A stretch of 64,000 nt of DNA from Basidiobolus meristosporus CBS 931.73 (Eukaryota > Basidiobolomycota > Basidiobolomycetes > Basidiobolales > Basidiobolaceae). The notes under the pieces are model-generated. The model ran no database searches and was not told where the DNA came from. It worked only from the letters and a program-made list of their open reading frames with translations. Every line of letters begins with the position of its first letter. The stretch's first letter is position 1. Shown here piece by piece: positions 56,128-64,000 of the stretch. The stretch covers positions 124,001 through 188,000 of the forward strand of contig MCFE01000013.1 in the NCBI GenBank assembly GCA_002104905.1. The letters are read 5' to 3'. The position numbers and the translations under genes were made by a program.

Positions 56128-57180
56128 TTAATGGTTGTGCATGTCAAGAATAATACGTCCGGCAATCTTGCCAGCGTGCATATCCTCGTAGATCTGGGGA
56201 ATCTTCTCCAAATCCATGACCTTGTAGTGGCATCTGACCTTACCGCGAGCAGCGAAGTCAAGAGCCTCAGCAAGATCTTGACGGTTACCAACAATGGAAC
56301 CACGGATGGTCAAACGCTGGAGGACAAGATCGAACACGGGGAAGGTGCCCTTGGCTCCGGCGGGAAGGGCAATGCAGGCAACAGTACCCCAACGACGAGT
56401 GTAGTCAACAGCTTGTTGGAAGGGCTTCTCAGCGGGGGACAAGAGCAAGACACCGTGGGATCCTCCACCGGTGACCTCCTTGACAGTGGCAACAACATCA
56501 TCCTTCATGAAGTCAACAAAGTAGTCAGCTCCGAGCTCTTCAACGCAAAGCTTTCTCTTGTCATCACCAGTATCGACGGCGACAACGTTCATGCCCATAG
56601 CCTTGGCATACTGGACAGCCAAGTGACCAAGACCTCCACCAGCACCAACAATGGTGACGAATTGGCCAGAGCGGACCTCAGTCTCCTTGAGACCCTTGTA
56701 CACGGTGACACCGGCACAGAGGATAGGAGCAGCCTCGATGAGAGGAAGGTTGTCAGGAATGCGGGCAACGTGGGAGGCACGAGCAACACAGTACTCTTGG
56801 AAACTGCCGTCAACACTGTAGCCAGACATATGTTGGTTGGGGCACACAGTCTCACGACCTTGGATGCAGTACTCGCAGGTCATACAGGCAGAGTGGAGCC
56901 AGACAACTCCGACAGAGTCGCCAATCTTAAGGTCCTTGACGTTGCTACCGAGAGCAACAACCTTACCGGCACCTTCGTGACCACCGACCAAGGGAAGCTT
57001 GGTGGGGATAGGCCAGTCACCCTCGGCGGCGTGGAGATCAGTGTGGCAGACACCGGTGTACTCGATCTTGACGAGGACGTCATCAGGTCCGGGAGTGGGA
57101 ACAGGGATGGTTTGAATCTCAACGGGTTTCTCGTGAGATTCGATGACAGCAGCCTTTTGGGTCTTGGGGATTTGGCACAT
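56128..57180 (-). CDS. ADH: Alcohol dehydrogenase, ADH16
   Basis: 350 aa, apparently the same protein as ADH15, with scattered synonymous differences. TATATATA (57222-57229) is 42 nt before the ATG. It is the rightmost intact copy of the array. Confidence 0.98.
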   Translation of the reverse strand: MCQIPKTQKAAVIESHEKPVEIQTIPVPTPGPDDVLVKIEYTGVCHTDLHAAEGDWPIPTKLPLVGGHEGAGKVVALGSNVKDLKIGDSVGVVWLHSACMTCEYCIQGRETVCPNQHMSGYSVDGSFQEYCVARASHVARIPDNLPLIEAAPILCAGVTVYKGLKETEVRSGQFVTIVGAGGGLGHLAVQYAKAMGMNVVAVDTGDDKRKLCVEELGADYFVDFMKDDVVATVKEVTGGGSHGVLLLSPAEKPFQQAVDYTRRWGTVACIALPAGAKGTFPVFDLVLQRLTIRGSIVGNRQDLAEALDFAARGKVRCHYKVMDLEKIPQIYEDMHAGKIAGRIILDMHNH

Positions 57181-59020
57181 CTTGAAAAGATTGTTGCAGA
57201 GCCAAGTACGGGTGTAGTGTGTATATATACTTCATTTAAGGTTAGACCTAGTTTCCACGCTTAATCATTCTAGCCATTGATACAACCAAACACCCAGTTC
57301 TTGGAGCGAGGTCGGGCTATATGACGCTGACTGTAGTATACGTATTCGCGGTGCCCAACCGATATATTCGACCAAAACGACAGCTTGTTTACCAGGGGAT
57401 TTGTGTTTTTCCAAAATAGTATCATGGTTGACAAGTTCTTACCACAATGGTTTGACCTCATGTAGGAATGAGTTTAGCGAAGCAATCTTTCGGTGTCGCC
57501 TTGGTAAACCTTGAGCCGTATGGAACTGGATTCCAAATTCCATCTTATCTTACCAATCGCCCCGTCTATCAGTCTATCGGTTTTATCCGACCTTGAATGG
57601 GACTTTTTGGAGGATCCCTTTGGCCCTAATTCCCATAACCTACGTGCTGCCACTTTCAATTATTGTTAGTGTTAGGGTAGGTGGGGTACAGAACCGAACT
57701 TTCTGTTTAGGAAATATTTACTTACCCTTGATTTTCAATAGGATCCTTCCCGCTGTCGCGATCAGATTCGACCAATGAATACTATATTCGGCATTGCCAA
57801 ACGTAGTGCCTAGGTGAGAATTCTAGAGTTGACGATTCACCCACCCTTCGGTGGTTACGTGTTGGTAATGAAATCTAGGTCCCCTTACTCACATGGGTGG
57901 GTAAATCTTTGCCGGCTATAGATAGATTTCCACAGCTTCCCCATCTCCGTGGTTTCCCAGATTCTTACCTGCTTAAATCCCCGCATGCAACTATGTTTAG
58001 GAGAGATTAAATATGGTAAATCTGGTTTAAAAAACGTAGAATGATGGCTCCTGAAGTGGTGGGTTGCTTCATGCGATGTTCATTGATATCCCCTCATGTA
58101 TGGATATGTTGTTCATTCGAAGAAGTATTTCACCAGTGTGCACGCAGCAATGTTGGCTTTGGAAAATCTTCTGATTTGGGCCATGCTTGTCTTTTCAAAA
58201 TAGCTACCATTCTTTTACTTTTTTAATCCCGGGGATATTGATTATGCTTGCGATGGGCCTACTGCGTTTGAGAGTGGCTAGACATATGGGGCAGATGGGA
58301 GGATGCATTGCTTAACTATTACGTGCCTTGTATATATCAAACATTCGGAGATTAAAATGCTCCCGAAATATGGAAGTTTTTGATGTTGTCTCCCTGTCTC
58401 GGGCTAGATGACCACACGTGGTGTTTGAACCCGTGGCTTCGGTGTATTGGATTTGGCTATGCTAAGGTCTTGACTGCTCGCCTCAGCATTGGGTTCTGGA
58501 CATAGGCAGGGTAGCGAGAACACGGGTTCGTGGTGACCTTGTTTGGGGACGTCGATCTAAATTTGAGGAGGGTAGTTTCGCTCCCCGTGGCAATGGTGGA
58601 TGGTTCCTCGACCAACGTCGAGAAATACGATTGAAAATGGATAGGCTCGCAATTGTTGCTCCTTTACTTTTATCTTTTTCATATGACGTGTCGATGTTAG
58701 GAATCTCCCTGAGGATTTTCGGTCTGGATATGGAATCATGCAAGCAACCTCGTTTCTCAACCGTAGATGGACGTAACATCCTCATGACCTGGCATGCTAT
58801 AGATCGTGTTTGGACTGAGGCCATCAACTGTACATCTCGTTAATGCTTTTGATAAAATCTGGCGTACAGTACATCCACTCTGCTAAATATGTTGTTGTTC
58901 ACTATGTTTAGTCACTCCCTTTCCGAATTTATCACAAGCTAGATGATCGATTTAGCAAAAATATTATTCAAGGATGATTTCTATTTATTCTTGAGGGGTA
59001 ATTTACAGACTTGATCTAAT
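57181..59020. other. Gene-poor spacer before the last ADH pseudogene
   Basis: ADH16 TATA at 57222-57229. 1.8 kb of mixed composition follows, with scattered frames of 60-110 codons on both strands (for example 58483-58827 on -). None has a motif I recognise or a second copy in the window. TGTTAGGGTAGG near 57668 is a weak telomere-like motif. Confidence 0.4.
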
Positions 59021-59666
59021 TTAATGGTTGTGCATGTCAAGGCTGATACGTCCGGCAATCTTGCCAGCCTGCATGTCCTCGTAAATTTGTGCAGTTTGAT
59101 CCATTCCCATGACCCTGTAGTGGTAATTGACCTTGCCACGAGCAGCAAAGTCAAGAGCCTCAGCAAGATCTTGATGGTTACCAACAATGGAACCACGGGT
59201 GGTCAACTGTTGGAGGACAAGATCGGACACGGGGAAGGTATCCTTGGCTCCAGCTGGAAGGGTAATGCAGGCAACAGTACCCCAGCGATGAGTGTAGTCA
59301 ACAGCTTGTTGGAAGGGCTTCATTTGGGCAACATGAGAGCCACGAGCCACACAGTACTCTTGGAAACTGCCATCAACACTGTATCCAGACAACTCTGACA
59401 GAGTCGCCATTCTTGAGGTGCTTGACATTGCTACCGAGAGCAGCAATCTTACCTGATCCTTCGCGACTACCGACCAAAGTGAGCACGATGGGGATAGGCC
59501 AGTCACCCTCGGCGGCGTGGAGGTCAGTGTGGCAGATACCGGTGTACTCGATCTTGACGAGGACGTCATCAGGTCCGGGAGTAGGGACAGGGATAGTTTG
59601 GATCTCAACGGGTTTCTCGTGAGATTCGATGACAGCGGCTTTTTGAGTCTTGGGGATTTGGGACAT
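59021..59666 (-). pseudogene. Alcohol dehydrogenase pseudogene, ADH17
   Basis: It begins MSQIPKTQ with the ESHEKPVEIQ of the ADH15 group. His68 of the catalytic zinc site is Arg (GSREG). A first deletion with frameshift removes about residues 94-118, including all four structural zinc cysteines. A second removes about residues 142-250, including the third catalytic Cys and the GAGGGLG nucleotide motif. The C-terminal 100 residues follow in frame with many substitutions. The TATA box (TATATA on -, 59709-59714) is still 43 nt before the ATG. It is much older than ADH14 and marks the right end of the array. Confidence 0.93.
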
Positions 59667-60011
59667 CTTGTAAAATTAGCTGACAAGACCGAAGTCAAGT
59701 CTCCACCCTATATAAACACTTGTAGATCACACTCGCTGCGCATCGAATATGCTTGGATCAAGTCTGTATCCGGGGATCTGGTTTGTTAGTTCATGATACT
59801 GAGCCGTATCACGAAAAATACCAAAGCAATTTGATCTGCATGGAAATGGGAAATAATCGAACCAGTCATCACACTGCGATTAATCGGCTGATCATCTGAC
59901 AATAATTGCTTAAAGGGATGAGCGACTTTAAGCAAATTTTCGTTGAAAATTTTTGATTCAACCGAGGTATAATTACTGCTCACAAGCAGTCATGATTTCC
60001 GTATTCCTATC
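59667..60011. promoter_or_regulatory. Divergent spacer, ADH17 pseudogene / exonuclease gene
   Basis: 345 nt. TATATA of the pseudogene is at 59709-59714 (-). No clear TATA box faces the exonuclease gene. Confidence 0.4.
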
Positions 60012-60890
60012 ATGTTCTTGCTACTCAATAGAGCCCGGCCAGCGCTGAGCGTGCAGCTACCGAGATCCCTTTCTACCAGTCGCGCGTTCACCACTTCTGT
60101 ACGACTTCTACAAGTCAACGCTCAGGCGAGACCACAACCGAAAGAGGTCGTTTCTTCACCCAAGCAGGAACCAGAGCAACCAAAGTATACCCCTTTGAAG
60201 CAAGAGCCAGCTCCCATACCGGTAAAGAAGCATCTGGCACTGAAGAAAGTCTTCCTCAAGCCATGCTACGGAACAGGACGCTTGGGAGATGCCGAAGTGT
60301 ACGTGCTAAAGGATCCCTTTGAGGTGGACTCGGGCATCAAGCATTTGCTGAGTAGTATCAGAATGGAGAAGGACCACGCGTTGAAGTGTGTAGGCTTTGA
60401 CACGGAGACCACCGTCAAATTCCACCAACCCCGTCAAAAAGTTTCGCTCATACAACTTGGTAACGACAACGTTTGCTTGCTGATCCAGATCTCCAGAATG
60501 TTGAGAAAGGGTCACCCATTCCCCAAGTCATTGAAGGATATCTTGCAGAACCCGGACATCCTGAAGGTTGGCGTCGCCGCTTCCGGGGACGGGAAGCACC
60601 TTGAAGAATCTTACGGGGTTCAAACCAACGGGATCGTTGATCTTGAAAACATCGCCAAGAAGTTGAACGAGGAAGGATTGTCTCTGGCTAAGCTGGCCGC
60701 CAAGTATGCCGACGGCCTGGAGTTGGTCAAGAACAAGAAGAAGATCCTCCGTTTCAGGTGGGAGGAAACCCTTGACCATGAGCGTATCATGTACGCTGCC
60801 CAGGATGCTGTTTCAGGCTATAGAATTTACAAGAATTTGCTCATCAAACAGAGGGAGGTCAATGAGGCTGCAAAAGCCTCTTCACAATAA
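60012..60890 (+). CDS. Putative mitochondrial 3'-5' exonuclease (DnaQ/WRN-exonuclease type)
   Basis: 292 aa, intronless and single in the window. Exonuclease motifs in order are Exo I with Asp130 and Glu132 (GFDTETT), Exo II with Asp193 (SGDGKHLEESYG), and Exo III of the YxxxD type with Tyr261 and Asp265 (YAAQDA). This arrangement is that of the RNase D/WRN exonuclease family, two-metal enzymes that trim 3' ends of nucleic acid. The first 38 residues are rich in Arg, Ser and Leu and lack acidic residues, so import into mitochondria is likely. Residues 40-75 are a Pro/Lys/Glu-rich linker. There is no helicase domain. AATAAA is at 60927-60932. It is unrelated to fermentation and marks the edge of the array. 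The precise substrate is unknown. Confidence 0.88.
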   Translation: MFLLLNRARPALSVQLPRSLSTSRAFTTSVRLLQVNAQARPQPKEVVSSPKQEPEQPKYTPLKQEPAPIPVKKHLALKKVFLKPCYGTGRLGDAEVYVLKDPFEVDSGIKHLLSSIRMEKDHALKCVGFDTETTVKFHQPRQKVSLIQLGNDNVCLLIQISRMLRKGHPFPKSLKDILQNPDILKVGVAASGDGKHLEESYGVQTNGIVDLENIAKKLNEEGLSLAKLAAKYADGLELVKNKKKILRFRWEETLDHERIMYAAQDAVSGYRIYKNLLIKQREVNEAAKASSQ

Positions 60891-61059
60891 CTTGCATCCA
60901 ACATCTTTTCATTCACTAGACTGCATAATAAACCTCCTTTTGTAACTAATTCATTTGGATAACATCCAGTCTGTCTCAATTTCTCAACTGGTGCTGCTGA
61001 TGTTGTGTTGTATAACCCTTTGGGTGAATCATATACTCTCAGGGGAACTTTGTAAATCT

Positions 61060-61275
61060 AGCACTAATACATTCTTAAGGAAGGTTCCAGGAAACTGCAT
61101 GCAAAGTTTGGGGGCTTTTGGTCAGCTTTGAGAGTAAAAATCACTACCAGACCTTCACTAATTCCAAGAATTAGCCAATATCTTATAAACTAAACCCTAT
61201 GAAATGTAACTTTGATGATCCCATCACAAAATCAAAATCCCAGGACTGAGAGGTACTGATGTCATTAGGAAGCTG
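61060..61275 (-). mobile_element. Old copia LTR relic
   Basis: It aligns, in the same orientation, with the LTR at 62168-62512: for example AAGGTTCCAGGAAACTGCAT here against AAGGTCCCAAGAACATGTGT there, continuing through GCAAAGTTTGGGG and CTTTGAGA. Similarity fades toward 61275. No intact ends are seen. Confidence 0.6.
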
Positions 61276-61282
61276 TGTAAAA

Positions 61283-61898
61283 GCTCTTGGAAAAAACTGC
61301 ACCTTGGATTTCCAAAAATACTTGGTCAAAATTTCTCACCTTGTCAGTCCCTAAGCTGCTTTTGATTGGTTCTCTGCCTTTGCAATCTTTGAGTTTCCAA
61401 ACAAGTACTGCTGACCATAATATCTACTATAAGCCAGAAGGAGAAAATCCTATTAGCACTATTTGTGGATGATCTTATTATAGATATCAATAACCAAGAA
61501 ACCTTGGAGGAGACTAAATCCAGCCCATCTAAAAAGTTCAAGATATCCAATCTAGGAGAATTCAGTTACTACTTTGGGATAAAGTTTTCCATAGACAGAG
61601 GTACCCAGACAATCACCCTAAGCCAATTCAAGTATATTCAAGATTTACCAAAGTAACACCAAATGCAAGACTGTATACCAGCAGCCACCCCAATGGAGAC
61701 AAACATTAACTTGGTCAAAGCTCAACCATATCAAGAGAGCTTGGTGCCTTCTGAAAGCCCAGAGTCCCTTAGAAATCTATGGTCAAGAGTCTGATGTATA
61801 TCATGCTTAAAACACAACACAATATCTCAGATTCAGTGGGAGTTACCAGCCAGCATAATCAGAACTATGGATCTGATCATATTGCAGCAGACCATGTA
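61283..61898 (+). mobile_element. Ty1/copia reverse transcriptase fragment (+), degenerate
   Basis: In several frames on + it encodes pieces of a copia-type reverse transcriptase: NIYYKPEGENP, LFVDDLII (the catalytic box), TLEETKSSPSKKF, GEFSYYFGIKFS, ATPMETNINLV and SQHNQNYGSDHIAA. These match the minus-strand element at 62524-64000 segment by segment. Stops and frameshifts make it non-functional. It ends abruptly at about 61898, where LTR sequence begins. Confidence 0.9.
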
Positions 61899-61998
61899 AA
61901 AGTATAAATACTACTGCTATGTTCAATAAATCATTGAGTAAAAATCACATAATTTAGGAGTTCTCCTAATCACTTCAAATATCCCCAAGACCCTTACA
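61899..61998 (+). mobile_element. Copia LTR 3' part (+)
   Basis: Starting with GTAAAAGTATAAATACTAC and ending CCCTTACA, it is the inverted counterpart of 62168-62268. It contains the LTR TATA motif and a TTCAATAAATCATT block. Joined directly to the reverse-transcriptase fragment, so the intervening RNase H and LTR start are deleted. Confidence 0.75.
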
Positions 61999-62060
61999 AC
62001 AGACCTTTCTCTCCAATATATGCAAATGCCTAATATGGTACACTACTTGACAGTGCTTTT

Positions 62061-62167
62061 TGTGGCTAAAATATGTAGTTCCACCAAAATATTCCCCTGA
62101 CTTGGTCACTTAGATCATTAACTACAAATCTTAGAGAATACAGACCAAATATCTTGCTGGAATTTGC
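62061..62167 (+). mobile_element. Copia LTR 5' part (+), interrupted
   Basis: It starts TGTGGCTAAAATATG and aligns with the beginning of the minus-strand LTR read 5' to 3' (CACTTAGATCATTA, AGAGAATAC, GACCAAAT). It is cut off exactly where the minus-strand LTR ends at 62168, so that element appears to have inserted into it. Confidence 0.7.
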
Positions 62168-62512
62168 TGTAAGAGTCTTGAGATATTGGAAGTGATTGTG
62201 AGGACAAGTAGATTATGTGGTTTTCACTTAATGATTTATTGAATGTAAAAGTAGTATTTATACTTTTACCTGGTCTTGGCATTACAAGCACATAGAATAG
62301 GCTAAGGAAGGTCCCAAGAACATGTGTGCAAAGCTTGGGGCTGTTTGGACAACTTTGAGAATTTTCATGTTCTGGGTACCTGGTATTTTGGTGAAAATAT
62401 TCTAAGTAAATCCCAACAAGGAATTTGGTCAGTATTCTCTAGGATTTGAAGGTAATGATCTAAGTGACTAAGTTAGGTGAATATTTAGGTGGAAATACAA
62501 ATTTTTACAACA
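62168..62512 (-). mobile_element. 3' LTR of a minus-strand Ty1/copia element
   Basis: 345 bp on -, beginning TGTTGTAAAAAT and ending CTCTTACA, thus with the TG...CA ends of LTRs. A purine-rich tract (GAGTGGGAG on -, 62513-62521) directly precedes it, as expected for the plus-strand primer site. It contains a promoter-like GTATAAATAC. The 5' LTR lies beyond the window. Confidence 0.8.
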
Positions 62513-64000
62513 CTCCCACTCAGCTAAATGTTCATACTGACTAGTCCTAATTTTGACCTAAGATATTCAGACTTGTCTCTAGCTAATGGTTTGGTAAATA
62601 TGTCTGCAATCATTTCATCTGTAGGACAGTAAACTAAGCTAACTAAGTTATTCTCTATAGATTCATGTATAAAATGATGTCTAATATCTATGTGCTTGAT
62701 TCTAGCATGAAAAGTTGGATTTCTACCTAATTGTAAACATCCTTGATTATCTTGAAATAAAGTAATAGGCATTTTTGACATAGGCCTAAATCTGTAAAGT
62801 TCTCTTAACCATATTGCTTCTTTTGTAGCCTTGCAGGCTGCCATATACACTGCCTCTGTGGTGGAAAGTGCTGCAGTTGGTTGCTTCTTGAATTCCATGA
62901 AATTGCTCCTTTACAGTAAAGAAAGGTGTATCCTGTGGTGGATCTTCTGTCTTCTAAATTTTGTCCCCAATCAGCATCAGAGTATCCCACAAGATCCTGT
63001 TCTGAATCCTTATAAGTGTATCTTAAGCAGATATCAGCAGTTCCTTTTAGGTATCTAAAAATCCGCTTAACTGCTGCAATATGATCAGATCCATGGTTCT
63101 GATTATGTTGGCTGACAACTCCCACTGAATATGAGATATCTGGACATGTTCCAAGCATGATATACATCAGACTGCCAACCATAGATTGATAAGGAAAGTC
63201 AGGGCTTTCAGATGGCACCAAGCTCTCTTGATTTGGTTGAGTTTTGACCAAGTTAAGGTTTGTCTCCATTGGGGTAGCTGCTGGTTTACAGTCTTCCATT
63301 TGGTACTTCTTTAGTATATCTTGGATATACTTGGATTGGCTTAGGGTGATAGTCTGGGTACTTCTGTCTATGGAGAACTTAATCCCTAAGTAGTAATTAA
63401 GTTCTCCTAGATTGGACATCTTGAACTCCTTAGATAGGCTAGATTTAGTCTCTTCCAATGTTTCTGGGTTATTGGCGGCTATAATAAGTTCATCCACATA
63501 TAGAGGTAATAGAACTGGACTTGCTCTATCTGGCTTATAGTATATACTATAGTCAGCATTACTCCTTTTGAAACTCAAGGATTCCAAATAAGAATCTATC
63601 TTGCAATTCCAGGCTCTTGGTGATTGTTTGAGACCATAAAGTGACTTTTTATGCTTGCAGACCAAATGGGGGTTATCTTGGTCAACAAGCCCATCAGGCT
63701 GGTCCATATACATATCCTCATCAAGCTCTCCATTCAAAATGCAGTTTTTACATCCATTTGATGAATAAAAAACTCATATTTGGCTGCAATAGCTAATATT
63801 AATCTGATGGAATTGAACTTGGCTACCGGTGCAAAGGTCTCAGTATAGTCAAGTCCTTTTGCTTGAGAGTATCCTTTGGCTACAAGTCTTGCTTTGTATC
63901 TTTCAATTGTACCATCAGGTTTGTATTTTGTCTTGAAGACCCATCTGCATCCAATTGATTTTTGGTTGATTGGTAATTTGACTAAGTCCCAAGTTTGATT
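62513..64000 (-). mobile_element. Ty1/copia element, reverse transcriptase and RNase H region, degenerate
   Basis: On -, from the right edge, it shows the copia reverse-transcriptase domain start ([26 protein letters not shown]), then SLYGLKQSPRAW, YVDELII in place of the usual YVDD box, YYLGIKFS and ATPMET. The RNase H domain follows (YSDADWGQNLEDRRSTTGY, ALSTTEA, IRHHFIHE, DIFTKPL). Two frame breaks are visible: a missing T in a T run at about 63740 and a shift at about 62895 in RNase H. The altered active-site box and the breaks make it inactive. Gag, protease and integrase would lie to the right of the window. Confidence 0.92.

Overview
This window is eukaryotic and almost certainly fungal. 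The genes carry short spliceosomal introns (GTAAGT donor, TACTAAT branch-point-like motif, TAG acceptor), TATA boxes and AATAAA signals, and the coding sequence is GC-rich and strongly codon-biased in AT-rich spacers. The products are yeast-type fermentation enzymes. I cannot fix the species; an early-diverging (non-Dikarya) fungus is only a guess.

Positions 1-59666 are one array of two gene families, the two enzymes that turn pyruvate into ethanol. Pyruvate decarboxylase (PDC, all on +) has one copy cut by the left edge, eight intact copies, one copy with a 1-nt frameshift and three decayed relics. Zinc alcohol dehydrogenase (ADH, all on -) has fourteen intact copies, one copy with a 1-nt frameshift and two deletion-ridden pseudogenes. 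I number copies by position: PDC1-PDC10 and ADH1-ADH17. Together they would convert pyruvate to acetaldehyde (PDC) and acetaldehyde to ethanol with NADH re-oxidation (ADH). ADH13 carries a probable mitochondrial presequence.

Layout: 1-12751 is a tandem run of five PDC genes (PDC1-PDC5). 13129-38057 is built from head-to-head ADH(-)/PDC(+) units with about 700 nt between the two start codons; where a PDC partner is missing, a decayed PDC fragment can be recognised (14875, 22608, 29960). 38513-46553 is a tandem run of ADH genes alone (ADH8-ADH11). 47172-51125 is a diverged head-to-head pair (ADH12/PDC10), followed tail-to-tail by the mitochondrial-type ADH13. 52994-59666 holds ADH pseudogenes and two more intact ADHs. 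The array continues to the left of the window.

The copies are nearly identical over their cores but differ at their ends and in patches, which indicates repeated gene conversion and segmental duplication. Two piggyBac-like transposase relics lie in the spacers at 19.4-20.1 kb (+) and 26.8-27.8 kb (-).

The right edge leaves the array: a putative mitochondrial 3'-5' exonuclease gene (60012-60890), then a nest of degenerate Ty1/copia retrotransposon pieces (61060-64000), including a minus-strand element with a 345-bp LTR inserted into an older plus-strand LTR.
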